Shown: in pieces, positions 39,601 to 46,502 of the stretch
How positions within the stretch are numbered: the stretch's first letter is position 1
How the letters are laid out: every line of letters begins with the position of its first letter
From: a bacterium
Lineage (GTDB): Bacteria; Planctomycetota; Planctomycetia; Planctomycetales; Planctomycetaceae
Direction of reading: 5' to 3'
NCBI GenBank assembly: GCA_016124895.1
Contig: WGMU01000013.1
Span: 1 to 54,823, forward strand
DNA length: 54,823 nucleotides
Made by a program: the position numbers and the translations under genes
Notes under the pieces: model-generated
The model's database searches: none
The model's input: only the letters and a program-made list of their open reading frames with translations
What the model was told of the DNA's origin: nothing

Positions 39601-40683
39601 GAAGGGACAAAGCTGGTGACAGGCAGTGATGATGGGATCGTCTGCGTCTGGTCTCCCGAATCCAGTCAGAATCCTGTGTGTGCGATCGAACTGGGGGGTG
39701 AACCAGAGAACCTCGTGTTTCATCCAGACGGACATTCACTGCTGGCATCTGTTGATAAGCAGCAGGTCCGTATCTGGAAACTGGACAACAACGAGGCTGG
39801 CATATCAGGAAACCCGGAGATCGTCGGGCCACCCGTCGCATCGCTCGCTCGATTCAGTCCCGATGGCCGATGGGTGGCTCTGACCTCGAGAAACAGGGTT
39901 AGTGTGCTCGACGCGAATTCCGGCCTGCTACAGATATCACAGTTTCAGATGCGTCCCACCTTCGCGATTCGGGGGATCGACTTCAGTCCCAGTGGCGAGC
40001 GTCTGCTGACGATCGGCCAGGGCGTGCTGAGAGTCTGGGATGTGATCAGTGGCAAGCCACAAATGACACTGACGGCAACCGGATCGGTGAAATCTCACGG
40101 ATTCTTCAGCCCGGACGGAACGCGAATTTTCACTGCTGGACTGCAGGGCGGAAACTTCATGGTGGATGCCTCAGGGACGGATGCCCTTGCTCGGACAATC
40201 TGGAACGCGGCCACGCCGCAATTGCTGACGGCTGAGTTCTCAAGAGACGGCCGGCTGCTGCTGACGAGCCACGTCGACGGCACTTTTCTGTTGAGAGACG
40301 CCGAAACAGGCAGACTCATCCTGGAACCCGGACATCACACGGGTTTATCGTCAGCGCGGATCGCCCCGATGGGTGAACTGATCGTGACAGGGGGGAGTGA
40401 CGGGAATATTCGTGTCTGGAGCACCACGACGGGCGAACTGTTGTCTCCGCCGCTCAGACACGGCAGCGCCATTCACGATGTACACTTTCATCCAGACGGT
40501 CACAGGTTCGTCTCTGGATGCGATAATGGAACGGTCCGGATATGGAGCATTCCACTACCTCTGGCAGAACCGGTGGATGAATTACGGAAACAGGTTCAGC
40601 ATTTGAAGTCCACCCAAGTCAATTTACCACGCGCACTGAAATCGGTGATTCCAGTCGAATCAGGTGAATTTCCCGAGGAGTAA
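36688..40683 (+). CDS. Ser/Thr protein kinase with zinc ribbon and WD40 repeats
   Basis: A 1331-residue Hanks-type kinase. Residues ~1-105 are helical; a zinc ribbon follows with CX2C-X16-CX2C (C111, C114, C131, C134). The kinase domain (~155-430) is complete: LLGRGSFANVWKAHD, K187 in VAVKV, H277-R278-D279 in HRDLKPGN, D297 of the DFG motif, and GTPAYMAPEQARG. A membrane helix at ~446-470 (LTGLLVVIVLGLAVGGPLVAV) is followed by a charged coiled coil (~475-540). The remaining ~750 residues hold many WD40-like repeats (VRLWS, VGVWD, VRVWEW, VCVWS, IRVWS), a beta-propeller for protein partners. It is a membrane-bound sensor kinase whose WD40 part should lie outside. SD CAGGAG before the start. 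Confidence 0.96.
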   Translation: MTADSDSTHNLDLLTIDRRIEPVCQQFEQAWITETPLRIEECLSQVSGPKDRKQLLLRLLRLEISLRRKAGEFPAINAYVSRFPEDETTVRSVFEEDDRAELSATILSVRCPRCMNECTGELASETREMTCGACHHTFRLIGMPFGSRLMPGDRIAHFELKELLGRGSFANVWKAHDRKLNRDVAVKVPRRGELTQQESEKFLLDARTTAQLKHPNIVSVHEAGRSGESVYIVTDLIDGLTLAGWLADQRLTPRDSAQLSLQIAEALHHAHQHGIVHRDLKPGNVMIDTSGVPHLIDFGLAIHRSAHVEATITYEGRLVGTPAYMAPEQARGQASSADARSDVYSLGVILYELLTGERPFRGELEALLQHVAHDDPPAPSSLRPGIPRDIETICLKCLEKCPSDRYASARLLGDDLQRFLRGEPVLARPITRIHRLARWCRRNSTLAALTGLLVVIVLGLAVGGPLVAVQQAELVQSEAAAHAKTRSAQQAAERDRRAANQSRGAAELAQSAEARERLRAEQEWGRAQHQVARLQVANGTRLLDAGDAFGGLEWLQKAFLTDASVTSPSADPGEQKRRDFLEAAHRQRLAFVRDELPRLIHIWQRDSPDRDENHFQYIDCCREKRTAAWHTYQDSVYLLDLETGKEQRIDQDVAVISVALSPDGSLLAVNTRDQRVRLWSTVTGKKLAELQHSRSCKFASFNQDATRLLLGGDFTRAIWKLPRDFGDNSTLTMAAEVFHTDTRPGFSVCCFSPDGRLFSGAELLPSGPAVVIRNSESGLPVGRPVNLEPRSRVRWLTFNPDGTRLLAVAEGAEETTVYLADVPSGSLLFPPITGLKRVSRVEFSPDGSRFLVTMADGVSIRNSENGSPETSVLPHGDVVYHARFSVSGRYVATASRDHTVGVWDTSNGRAVCPAIPHPDNVWDVWFVGDRDNRVVTSCRDGTVRVWEWPARHDVVALNGHKTAVRHLQFSNEGTKLVTGSDDGIVCVWSPESSQNPVCAIELGGEPENLVFHPDGHSLLASVDKQQVRIWKLDNNEAGISGNPEIVGPPVASLARFSPDGRWVALTSRNRVSVLDANSGLLQISQFQMRPTFAIRGIDFSPSGERLLTIGQGVLRVWDVISGKPQMTLTATGSVKSHGFFSPDGTRIFTAGLQGGNFMVDASGTDALARTIWNAATPQLLTAEFSRDGRLLLTSHVDGTFLLRDAETGRLILEPGHHTGLSSARIAPMGELIVTGGSDGNIRVWSTTTGELLSPPLRHGSAIHDVHFHPDGHRFVSGCDNGTVRIWSIPLPLAEPVDELRKQVQHLKSTQVNLPRALKSVIPVESGEFPEE

Positions 40684-41032
40684 TACGGTCGCGGCTGAAG
40701 ACAATTCCCAGGGAGTGACCGCTGATTCGGGCCAGACAGCGGATCGTCAGTCAACTGTGCTGTGTCGAACCGGCGATCCGCGGTTTTCATTCAGCATCAA
40801 TGCGTTTCTGCCAGAGTTTGCGAATTTGTTTCAGGCGGCGTTCGATGGTGCGGACGAAGACGCTGGCCAGGCAATTGCTTTCCCGCGGATCAAGCAGGGC
40901 TTCGTCAGTCTGATCCCGCGTAAGCTTTCCGGCGACACTGTCGCGGTATCGTCGTGCGGAATGGCCTGAAATTCCACCCAGAATGATGCCATCAACGTCC
41001 CGACTGCACAGCAATCCTTCGTCTGATTACAT
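40684..41032. other. 349-bp region between convergent genes
   Basis: It contains a possible stem (40739-40746 with 40774-40781, GCGGATCG/CGATCCGC, 27-nt loop) downstream of the kinase gene and the MutS/sigma remnant (40787-41014). No complete gene is visible. Confidence 0.6.
40787..41014 (-). pseudogene. Chimeric remnant: MutS fragment joined to ECF sigma C-terminus
   Basis: On the - strand a 75-codon open frame encodes [19 protein letters not shown], nearly the MutS sequence [19 protein letters not shown], directly followed by RTIERRLKQIRKLWQKRIDA, the end of the sigma factor encoded at 50111-51130 (one residue different). At DNA level 40786-40856 matches 50110-50180 at 70 of 71 bases including the stop codon, and 40853-40910 matches 35474-35531 in mutS at about 52 of 58 bases. 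The two parts overlap by GACG, a microhomology. The upstream ~33 residues (DGIILGGISGHSARRYRDSVAG) have no relative that I recognise. There is no ATG (TTG start) and the frame lacks all functional domains, so I call it a remnant, not a gene. Confidence 0.8.
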
Positions 41033-42646
41033 TCAATGGAGCGGCTGCCTTTTCTCAAACCTGAGTCGGTAAATCTGCGTCTGCTCGATCGCCCAGTGCC
41101 GTTCAATAACCCAGTCAGGGGAGGATCCGAGATATTCAGAGATCGCTGGGTTGATTGACCGTTCTTTCTGACGATTCCAGAAAACCTCGTTAGCCCCTTC
41201 AGGGATAGATTCTTCATCGATCCAGTAGCACAGACCGGTGGATCGCCATTCGAAACCGCTTCCGACACCTCCAGCGACAAAATGCTGCAGATACTCGTAG
41301 GCAGGGTACCAGCCGGAATAGGGACCAGTGATCTGGATGACATTCGGCCCGGCGTCCTGCATAATCGAATTCAACACCGTCTGCCGCTGAGCCAGGCTGA
41401 ACTCGCAGGCTGCTCCCGGAGACTGCTGGCCAGAATTCATCAGCTTCAGGCACGCAGCCAGAAACGAGATATTTCCAGCGATGAGGATGACAACAACCGC
41501 AACCATGGCAGGCCGCCAGCGTGAAGTTGCTGCGCGGCGAAGGTTGTCTGCAGCAAGTGCCACAAGGATTAGCCCGAACGGCTGAGTGACCAGCATTCCG
41601 TCTGGCGAGCCGGTGTTTCGCAGCAACGTGCTCAGAATCAACGCGAGGCCAATCCACAATGCCACAAGTCGCGAAGAACGGAAGTCTGAGCTTGAGCCTG
41701 CGGCTGCCTGGATCACAGCTCCCACAAACAAGGCAGTCAGCAGCAGCGAGCCGGCAGACGTGGACACGATCAGCCAGCCGGGAAAGTCTTCGGGCCAGGT
41801 CGATAGATCATTACCGAACCAGAACTCGAATCCAGAGCAGCACAGCATCTGCAGGAGAGTCGTCAGTGCCTGCAGAAACGCCTCAGCATGGGCTGCGGGA
41901 GAATCGAGAATCTGCCTGGCCCATGCGGACAACTCGACCCAGCCTGTAATTTGCTGAAACTTCAGCCACGGGAGCCAGGCGGCCAGGCCGATCGATGCAC
42001 CAGCGACAAGCGGCGTGACTGTCAAGTGCCGGCGGCCAGCGAACAGAACCGCGGTAACCCAGGGAAGAGCACACAATCCGGAAAAATGAATCTGTGGCAC
42101 GACCAGACCAAGCAGTACCAGCAGACCGAGCTGGTGCTTCCTGTGTTCATCCAGCCAGCGCAACGAAAAATCGACGAGCAGAATACAGAAGAGAGCCAGA
42201 CAACTCGCAGGCACCAGTAGCCGGGAATAGAGCACTGCCCAGGGCGACGAGGCGTAAAGCAGTGTGGCGGTCATTGCCGGGAAGAACCCGAAGTGCCTGA
42301 GACACAACCGAAACAGCAGCCAGACTGACAGCAGATTCAGAACGATGACCGGCGTCAGCAGAGCGATGGGATTCCAGCAGAACATGCCGACAAGTGCCGA
42401 CAGAGAAATCAGAAAGGCCGAACTGCGGACGTCTTCTGTCAGAGGCCCGGCCAGAGCCCAGTCCCGGCCATTCAGCAGACGAAGAGTGCTGAGCGCGTTC
42501 AGCCCCTGAATCCCGACGACATTTGAAATGCTGATCAGATCGAGCCGGTACAGGCGCAGAAAGGCTGCCAGGAGCAGAATACTCCCCAGGAGCCATCGGG
42601 AGCCCGCTTCAGCTCTCGAGATCTCATGTGGCGTCGACTGATCCAC
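41033..42646 (-). CDS. Polytopic membrane protein, GT39/GT-C-like
   Basis: A 537-residue integral membrane protein with about eleven helices (LLGSILLLAAFLRLYRLDLIS, LLTPVIVLNLLSVWLLFRL, LGLLVLLGLVVPQIHFSGL and others). The long first loop (VVGIQGLNALSTLRLLNGRDWALAGPLTED) and the helix spacing resemble family 39 dolichol-phosphate-mannose-type glycosyltransferases and related GT-C proteins, but the usual DE/ExD pair after the first helix is not obvious, so activity is uncertain. The soluble C-terminus (~420-537) has a short beta-rich domain. It is the last gene of an operon that begins at 49924; the MBL gene ends 29 bp upstream. Confidence 0.7.
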   Translation of the reverse strand: MDQSTPHEISRAEAGSRWLLGSILLLAAFLRLYRLDLISISNVVGIQGLNALSTLRLLNGRDWALAGPLTEDVRSSAFLISLSALVGMFCWNPIALLTPVIVLNLLSVWLLFRLCLRHFGFFPAMTATLLYASSPWAVLYSRLLVPASCLALFCILLVDFSLRWLDEHRKHQLGLLVLLGLVVPQIHFSGLCALPWVTAVLFAGRRHLTVTPLVAGASIGLAAWLPWLKFQQITGWVELSAWARQILDSPAAHAEAFLQALTTLLQMLCCSGFEFWFGNDLSTWPEDFPGWLIVSTSAGSLLLTALFVGAVIQAAAGSSSDFRSSRLVALWIGLALILSTLLRNTGSPDGMLVTQPFGLILVALAADNLRRAATSRWRPAMVAVVVILIAGNISFLAACLKLMNSGQQSPGAACEFSLAQRQTVLNSIMQDAGPNVIQITGPYSGWYPAYEYLQHFVAGGVGSGFEWRSTGLCYWIDEESIPEGANEVFWNRQKERSINPAISEYLGSSPDWVIERHWAIEQTQIYRLRFEKRQPLH

Positions 42647-42675
42647 CGCTTCCCTGTCTCAAATATAATTCGTTA

Positions 42676-44265
42676 TCAGTAGCCATAGCCCAGCGACATG
42701 CGGCTTTGATTCAGAGTGTCTGTCCAGTCGCGACCGTAGAGATTGGCATTCTGTCCGTGGTTTGGCCGAGCCGGCAACCAGATCTGTGGCCGCGTACCAG
42801 CCAGCCGATGCAGCGAGCGAAGTCCCTCAGGCAGATCAAGGGGCGTCAGGTACCAGTCATTGGCCGGATCAGATGGAACCAGTAGCGGAGCGAGGCCGGA
42901 AAACAGGATGCGTTTTCCCTCTCGATTCAGCAGCCAGGCCGATCTCTCAGAGCCAAAGCCGAGAACCGGGATTCGCTCCAGATTCAACCAGGCAAGCTGT
43001 TCCGGCAGGTCTTCGGATAAAGTGAATGCCGCATTCGCGCAGAGCCGTTCAACGTCGGCTCTAGCCGATTCCGCAGCGATGATTCGGCAGCCGGTCGCAT
43101 TGACCACTGACGAAAGGCCAGCGACGAGGGTCGGAGTTGTCCCGGTCAGAATCACGGCGTCGAGCATGGGTAGCTCCCGGCCGAACATCTTCAAATGCTC
43201 GGACAGGAAATCGACAAGCTTTGCTCCACCGGGGGCGTCTACCAGAATCAGCGCTGCATCATCCGACAGACAGTAGACCGCTGTCTGATTCAGATCGCCG
43301 AGATAGAACAGCCCCGTTGCAATCTGTTTCGGGATACCGTCAAGAAAGTCCGCGCCGTCAGTTTCGAATCGGGCAACCAGTTGTTCCATCTGCTCAATCC
43401 CGCGACTGAGCGTCGCTGACCACCATTCCGGCGACACACGGGCGTTGACCATTCGCCGTTGTGTTTCAGGGTGCCCCGGCAGCAGCAGGTCCGGTGCGGG
43501 CAGATGCTGCAGATCCCTCAAAGTCTGCAGGTAGGCCTGGGCATCGCCTCGGAACTCTGGAGCGAGATATGCCGAATACGTTCCCAGGTCGCCATCGATC
43601 GTCATGATCGTGTCACCGCTGAAGAGCACCGTTTTTCCTGCCCAATCGACGAGATAGCAGGTACTGCCTGGTGTATGTCCCGGCGTTGCCAGCACCTGAA
43701 TCACCGCTTCACCCAGCTCGATCGTCTCGCTCCCGGATAACTCGACATCGACAACCGTCGGTTCGATCGGCACGTTGTCCATTGGGAACGTCGAAAAAAC
43801 GGCCTCTCGTGGTCCGGCATTGCGGAGCACAGCGCTGTCCCCGGCACCAGCGTAGATTTTTGCTCCGGTTAACTCGCGAAGCTGCATGGCTCCGAGATAG
43901 TGATCGCCATGCCCATGTGTGATCAGGATCATCTTCAGGTCGGCAACATTCAGATGGAGGGCCTGCATCTGCTTCAGAAGCAGTTCGTGTGACTGGCGAA
44001 GACCGCAGTCGACGAGGATCAGCCCGTCGCTCGTTTCCAGAACGTAGGCAACCGATGGCGACAGGGCTCCCAGCACGTGCAGACCGGGAGCGAACGTCTG
44101 AGGTCCTGGAACGAAGATGGCCGGCTTCTCTGGTTGTTCAGCGGGAACTGAGTCGGGGATTTCTTCGTTGATCAGCGTGACTACGAGAACGCAGATCAGC
44201 GACGCAACTGTCATGCTGACGAGAATCAGTTTTCGGCCAAACCTGTCGTGTCTCGTCAGACGCAT
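42676..44265 (-). CDS. Membrane-anchored MBL-fold hydrolase with degenerate second lobe
   Basis: A 529-residue protein with an N-terminal membrane anchor (LILVSMTVASLICVLVVTLI). Residues ~60-280 are a metallo-beta-lactamase fold domain: LILVDCG, the metal motif HGHGDH in ILITHGHGDHYLG, GHTPGSTCYLV and LFSGDTI, and LLPGHPE. Residues ~310-520 repeat the fold (ALILVDAPGGAKLVDFLSEH, AVILTGTTPTLVAG, RIIAAESARADV) but the H-x-H-x-D-H motif has become TGTTPTLVAG, so this lobe cannot bind metal in the usual way. Such proteins include glyoxalase II-like and related hydrolases; the substrate is unknown. The ATG overlaps the end of the ABC ATPase gene by 10 bp, so translation is coupled. Confidence 0.82.
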   Translation of the reverse strand: MRLTRHDRFGRKLILVSMTVASLICVLVVTLINEEIPDSVPAEQPEKPAIFVPGPQTFAPGLHVLGALSPSVAYVLETSDGLILVDCGLRQSHELLLKQMQALHLNVADLKMILITHGHGDHYLGAMQLRELTGAKIYAGAGDSAVLRNAGPREAVFSTFPMDNVPIEPTVVDVELSGSETIELGEAVIQVLATPGHTPGSTCYLVDWAGKTVLFSGDTIMTIDGDLGTYSAYLAPEFRGDAQAYLQTLRDLQHLPAPDLLLPGHPETQRRMVNARVSPEWWSATLSRGIEQMEQLVARFETDGADFLDGIPKQIATGLFYLGDLNQTAVYCLSDDAALILVDAPGGAKLVDFLSEHLKMFGRELPMLDAVILTGTTPTLVAGLSSVVNATGCRIIAAESARADVERLCANAAFTLSEDLPEQLAWLNLERIPVLGFGSERSAWLLNREGKRILFSGLAPLLVPSDPANDWYLTPLDLPEGLRSLHRLAGTRPQIWLPARPNHGQNANLYGRDWTDTLNQSRMSLGYGY

Positions 44266-44921
44266 TTCAATTGCCCTGCACGCATCTCGAAAACCTGCGT
44301 CCCCAGAGCGATCAGTCTCGGGTCGTGTGTCGAAAAAACGAGAGTAACGCCATCGGTGTGGATTTCGCGAAAGATCTCGATCAACCGCTCTGCCGCCCGC
44401 GTATCCAGATTGGAGGTAGGCTCGTCGGCGAGCAGAATCCGGGGTGACGCGACAAGTGCCCGCGCCACAGCAACTCGTTGCTGCTCGCCACCGCTGAGCT
44501 GTTCGGGACGGCTTTCGGACTTTCGCCGAAGCCCCACTCGTTCCAGCATCTGACCGGCAAGATCAAATCGACGAGCCTGTGGAACCCCCAGCGGAATCAG
44601 CGGCCAGGTCACGTTTTCCCACGCCGGAAGACGCGGCAACAGCGAAAACGACTGAAATACAAATCCGATGTGCCGTCGAATCCGCGCAAGTTCGACTCCA
44701 GAGCAGTTGTTGACATCGCGGCCGAGGATGTGGACTGCGCCGCTCGTCGGACGCGAGAGGGCTCCGAGAATTGAAAGCAGACTCGTCTTGCCGGAACCGG
44801 ATTCCCCAGTCAGGACAACAATCTGCTGACTGAAGATCGAGAGTGAGACGTTATCGACGGCAGTCACAACTTCGGTTCCATCCCCACGAAACTGCTTTGT
44901 CACACCAATGGCCTCAATCAT
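44256..44921 (-). CDS. ABC transporter ATPase, LolD/MacB type
   Basis: A 221-residue ATP-binding protein of the MacB/LolD/FtsE family, which works with FtsX-type permeases rather than classical transporters. Walker A GESGSGKTSLLSI, Q-loop FVFQSFSLLPRLPAWENV, signature LSGGEQQRVAVARAL and Walker B ILLADEPTSNLD are intact, with the H-loop in VFSTHDPRLIAL. Its partner is the permease gene just upstream; the two overlap by ATGA, so they are translated together. The MBL gene begins before its stop codon. In proteobacteria relatives extract lipoproteins from the inner membrane or move peptides and toxins. Substrate here is unknown. Confidence 0.93.
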   Translation of the reverse strand: MIEAIGVTKQFRGDGTEVVTAVDNVSLSIFSQQIVVLTGESGSGKTSLLSILGALSRPTSGAVHILGRDVNNCSGVELARIRRHIGFVFQSFSLLPRLPAWENVTWPLIPLGVPQARRFDLAGQMLERVGLRRKSESRPEQLSGGEQQRVAVARALVASPRILLADEPTSNLDTRAAERLIEIFREIHTDGVTLVFSTHDPRLIALGTQVFEMRAGQLKCV

Positions 44922-46108
44922 CGCATTGCCTCATCAGGCGGAACGATGGCGTACTGCCAGGAAGTATAAAGAGAACCACTCAACGTAATCGACAGGGCGA
45001 CGACGAAAGCCACCATCGCAGGAACAGGCAACAGTCGGAACGGCACGGGGAATCCGGGAAATACATCAACTCCGGAAATAAAAAAGCCGACGATTCCAGC
45101 ACCGTCCAGTACACGCAGCCAGAGGAAAGCGATCGCGATACTGGTCGCAGCAGCCGTCACGCTGATCAGAAGACACTCAACAAATGCTTTCAGCAGAACT
45201 TCGTCAGTCTGCCAGCCGGTTGCTTTCAGAATACCGATTTCTCGACGGCGTTCAGTCTGTCCGTACCCCGAAGTGACCAGAATGACGAGCAGCCCGCAGA
45301 CGAATGCCACGACAAACTGCAGAGTAAAGATTCCCAGCTTCTGAAACCGATCGCTCAGGATCTGTTCCGACAGGGATTCGCGGCTTCTCACGTTCAGTTG
45401 CGTCAACGTGTCTCTCGCAGCGGAGTCACGAACGGTCCGCTGAATTTCTACACGGACAGACTCACTGTAGCCCTGTCTGCAATACACTACGAAGTCTGTG
45501 ACTGAATCGGGTTGAGCGAAGATTCGTTGCGCAGATTCAACCGTCGTGAGCATCATCTGTGACTGCCAGAATGGAATCCGCGACTCAAACATGCCAACGA
45601 TGACAGAGGTCCGTTCACCCTCAGGGTTACGGTAGAATGGGGGTAACTGCGATCCGATTGTCACTTTCAGATGCTTGGCTAGTGCCGTGCCGACTACCAG
45701 TTCGTGTTGTGCCGCATTGCCGGGTAACCGTCCGGAGACGCACCGAACAGCATCCGGAAACGCCGCTTCGGGAAGACCAACGATGACGGCGGCAACGTGA
45801 TCGCGGCCGATCTTCGTTAGCCCGATGATTCTCGGTACGACGCCGAGCACTCCGTCGATCGTCATCAGCTCTTCGGCCATGCTGGCTGGCAGCGGGCTGC
45901 TCTGTCCGAAGCGACTGCCGCTGACATACAGATCGCCCCCCGAGTTGATGGCGGCAGATTCTTCCAGCCGCAGGCCATCAGAGATGCCAATTCCAACCAG
46001 AAACGGCACCAGCATGACGAGCAGAACGGTGAACGTGGCAACGCTTCGCACCGGATCGATCAGAACAGAAGTCTGGCCAGCTCGAAAGATCTCAACGAAA
46101 CGTCGCAT
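44918..46108 (-). CDS. ABC transporter permease, FtsX/MacB type
   Basis: A 396-residue permease with the MacB topology: one helix near the N-terminus (TFTVLLVMLVPFLVGIGISDGL), a large periplasmic domain (~50-265) and three C-terminal helices (LQFVVAFVCGLLVILVTSGYGQT, VECLLISVTAAATSIAIAFLWL, PVPAMVAFVVALSITLSGSLYTS). The FtsX loop ERRREIGILKATGW is present. It is the membrane partner of the following ATPase. The ATG at 46108 follows AAGG with 5-nt spacing; an ATG at 46132 is equally possible. The N-terminus overlaps the small protein gene in another frame by 17 bp. Confidence 0.9.
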   Translation of the reverse strand: MRRFVEIFRAGQTSVLIDPVRSVATFTVLLVMLVPFLVGIGISDGLRLEESAAINSGGDLYVSGSRFGQSSPLPASMAEELMTIDGVLGVVPRIIGLTKIGRDHVAAVIVGLPEAAFPDAVRCVSGRLPGNAAQHELVVGTALAKHLKVTIGSQLPPFYRNPEGERTSVIVGMFESRIPFWQSQMMLTTVESAQRIFAQPDSVTDFVVYCRQGYSESVRVEIQRTVRDSAARDTLTQLNVRSRESLSEQILSDRFQKLGIFTLQFVVAFVCGLLVILVTSGYGQTERRREIGILKATGWQTDEVLLKAFVECLLISVTAAATSIAIAFLWLRVLDGAGIVGFFISGVDVFPGFPVPFRLLPVPAMVAFVVALSITLSGSLYTSWQYAIVPPDEAMR

Positions 46109-46502
46109 CACGACCTTGTCCTTGAGATTCATCCTCTGCTCCAACTGCAGACGCCTGACACAGCAGAGCACCGTCTCCACGACGAGCGGAAGCGTGAAGC
46201 ACTTGCGCCGCAGGTAGAGGACGCGATGACGCCGTTAGAACGTTCCAGGTACCTGAAGTCAGAAACGCAGACGGAGTGACGCTGGGACCAAAACTGATTC
46301 CGTTCAGCAGTGCCTGGAACTCACTTCGCCGGGAATTCCGCCCAACGTCCAATTGAGCGTCGACTGCCACAACGGTCACCACAGCCAGGACCAGACCGGC
46401 CATGCTCACTGTCGGCAACCAGTGCGTAAACGCAGTTCGTAATTCCAGCCCACGGCCATCGGATGGTGAGCCGTTTCTGATCATCGAATCATCGACGTCC
46501 AT
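46092..46502 (-). CDS. Small protein with one membrane helix, hypothetical
   Basis: A 136-residue product that I do not recognise. It starts with ATG ATG (46505/46502) inside the end of the ASPIC/UnbV gene, 11-14 bp before that stop codon, a form of overlap typical for co-translated genes. It has a single hydrophobic segment (WLPTVSMAGLVLAVVTVVAVDA, ~29-50) and a polar, possibly disordered, C-terminus. The position in the operon, directly before the FtsX-type permease, suggests a bitopic partner of the transporter. The C-terminal ~60 residues look less protein-like, so a shorter product or a spurious frame cannot be excluded. Confidence 0.5.
   Translation of the reverse strand: MDVDDSMIRNGSPSDGRGLELRTAFTHWLPTVSMAGLVLAVVTVVAVDAQLDVGRNSRRSEFQALLNGISFGPSVTPSAFLTSGTWNVLTASSRPLPAAQVLHASARRGDGALLCQASAVGAEDESQGQGRDATFR

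Noticed and set aside
40739-40781. Terminator between kinase and GT-like genes
   Set aside because: The 8-bp stem has a 27-nt loop and no T tract, too weak to call as a terminator.
46092-46180. Frameshift joining the small protein to the FtsX-type permease
   Set aside because: The permease has a full N-terminal helix of its own with a start and SD, and the permease frame has a TAA stop just upstream near 46237, so two genes are more likely than one broken gene.
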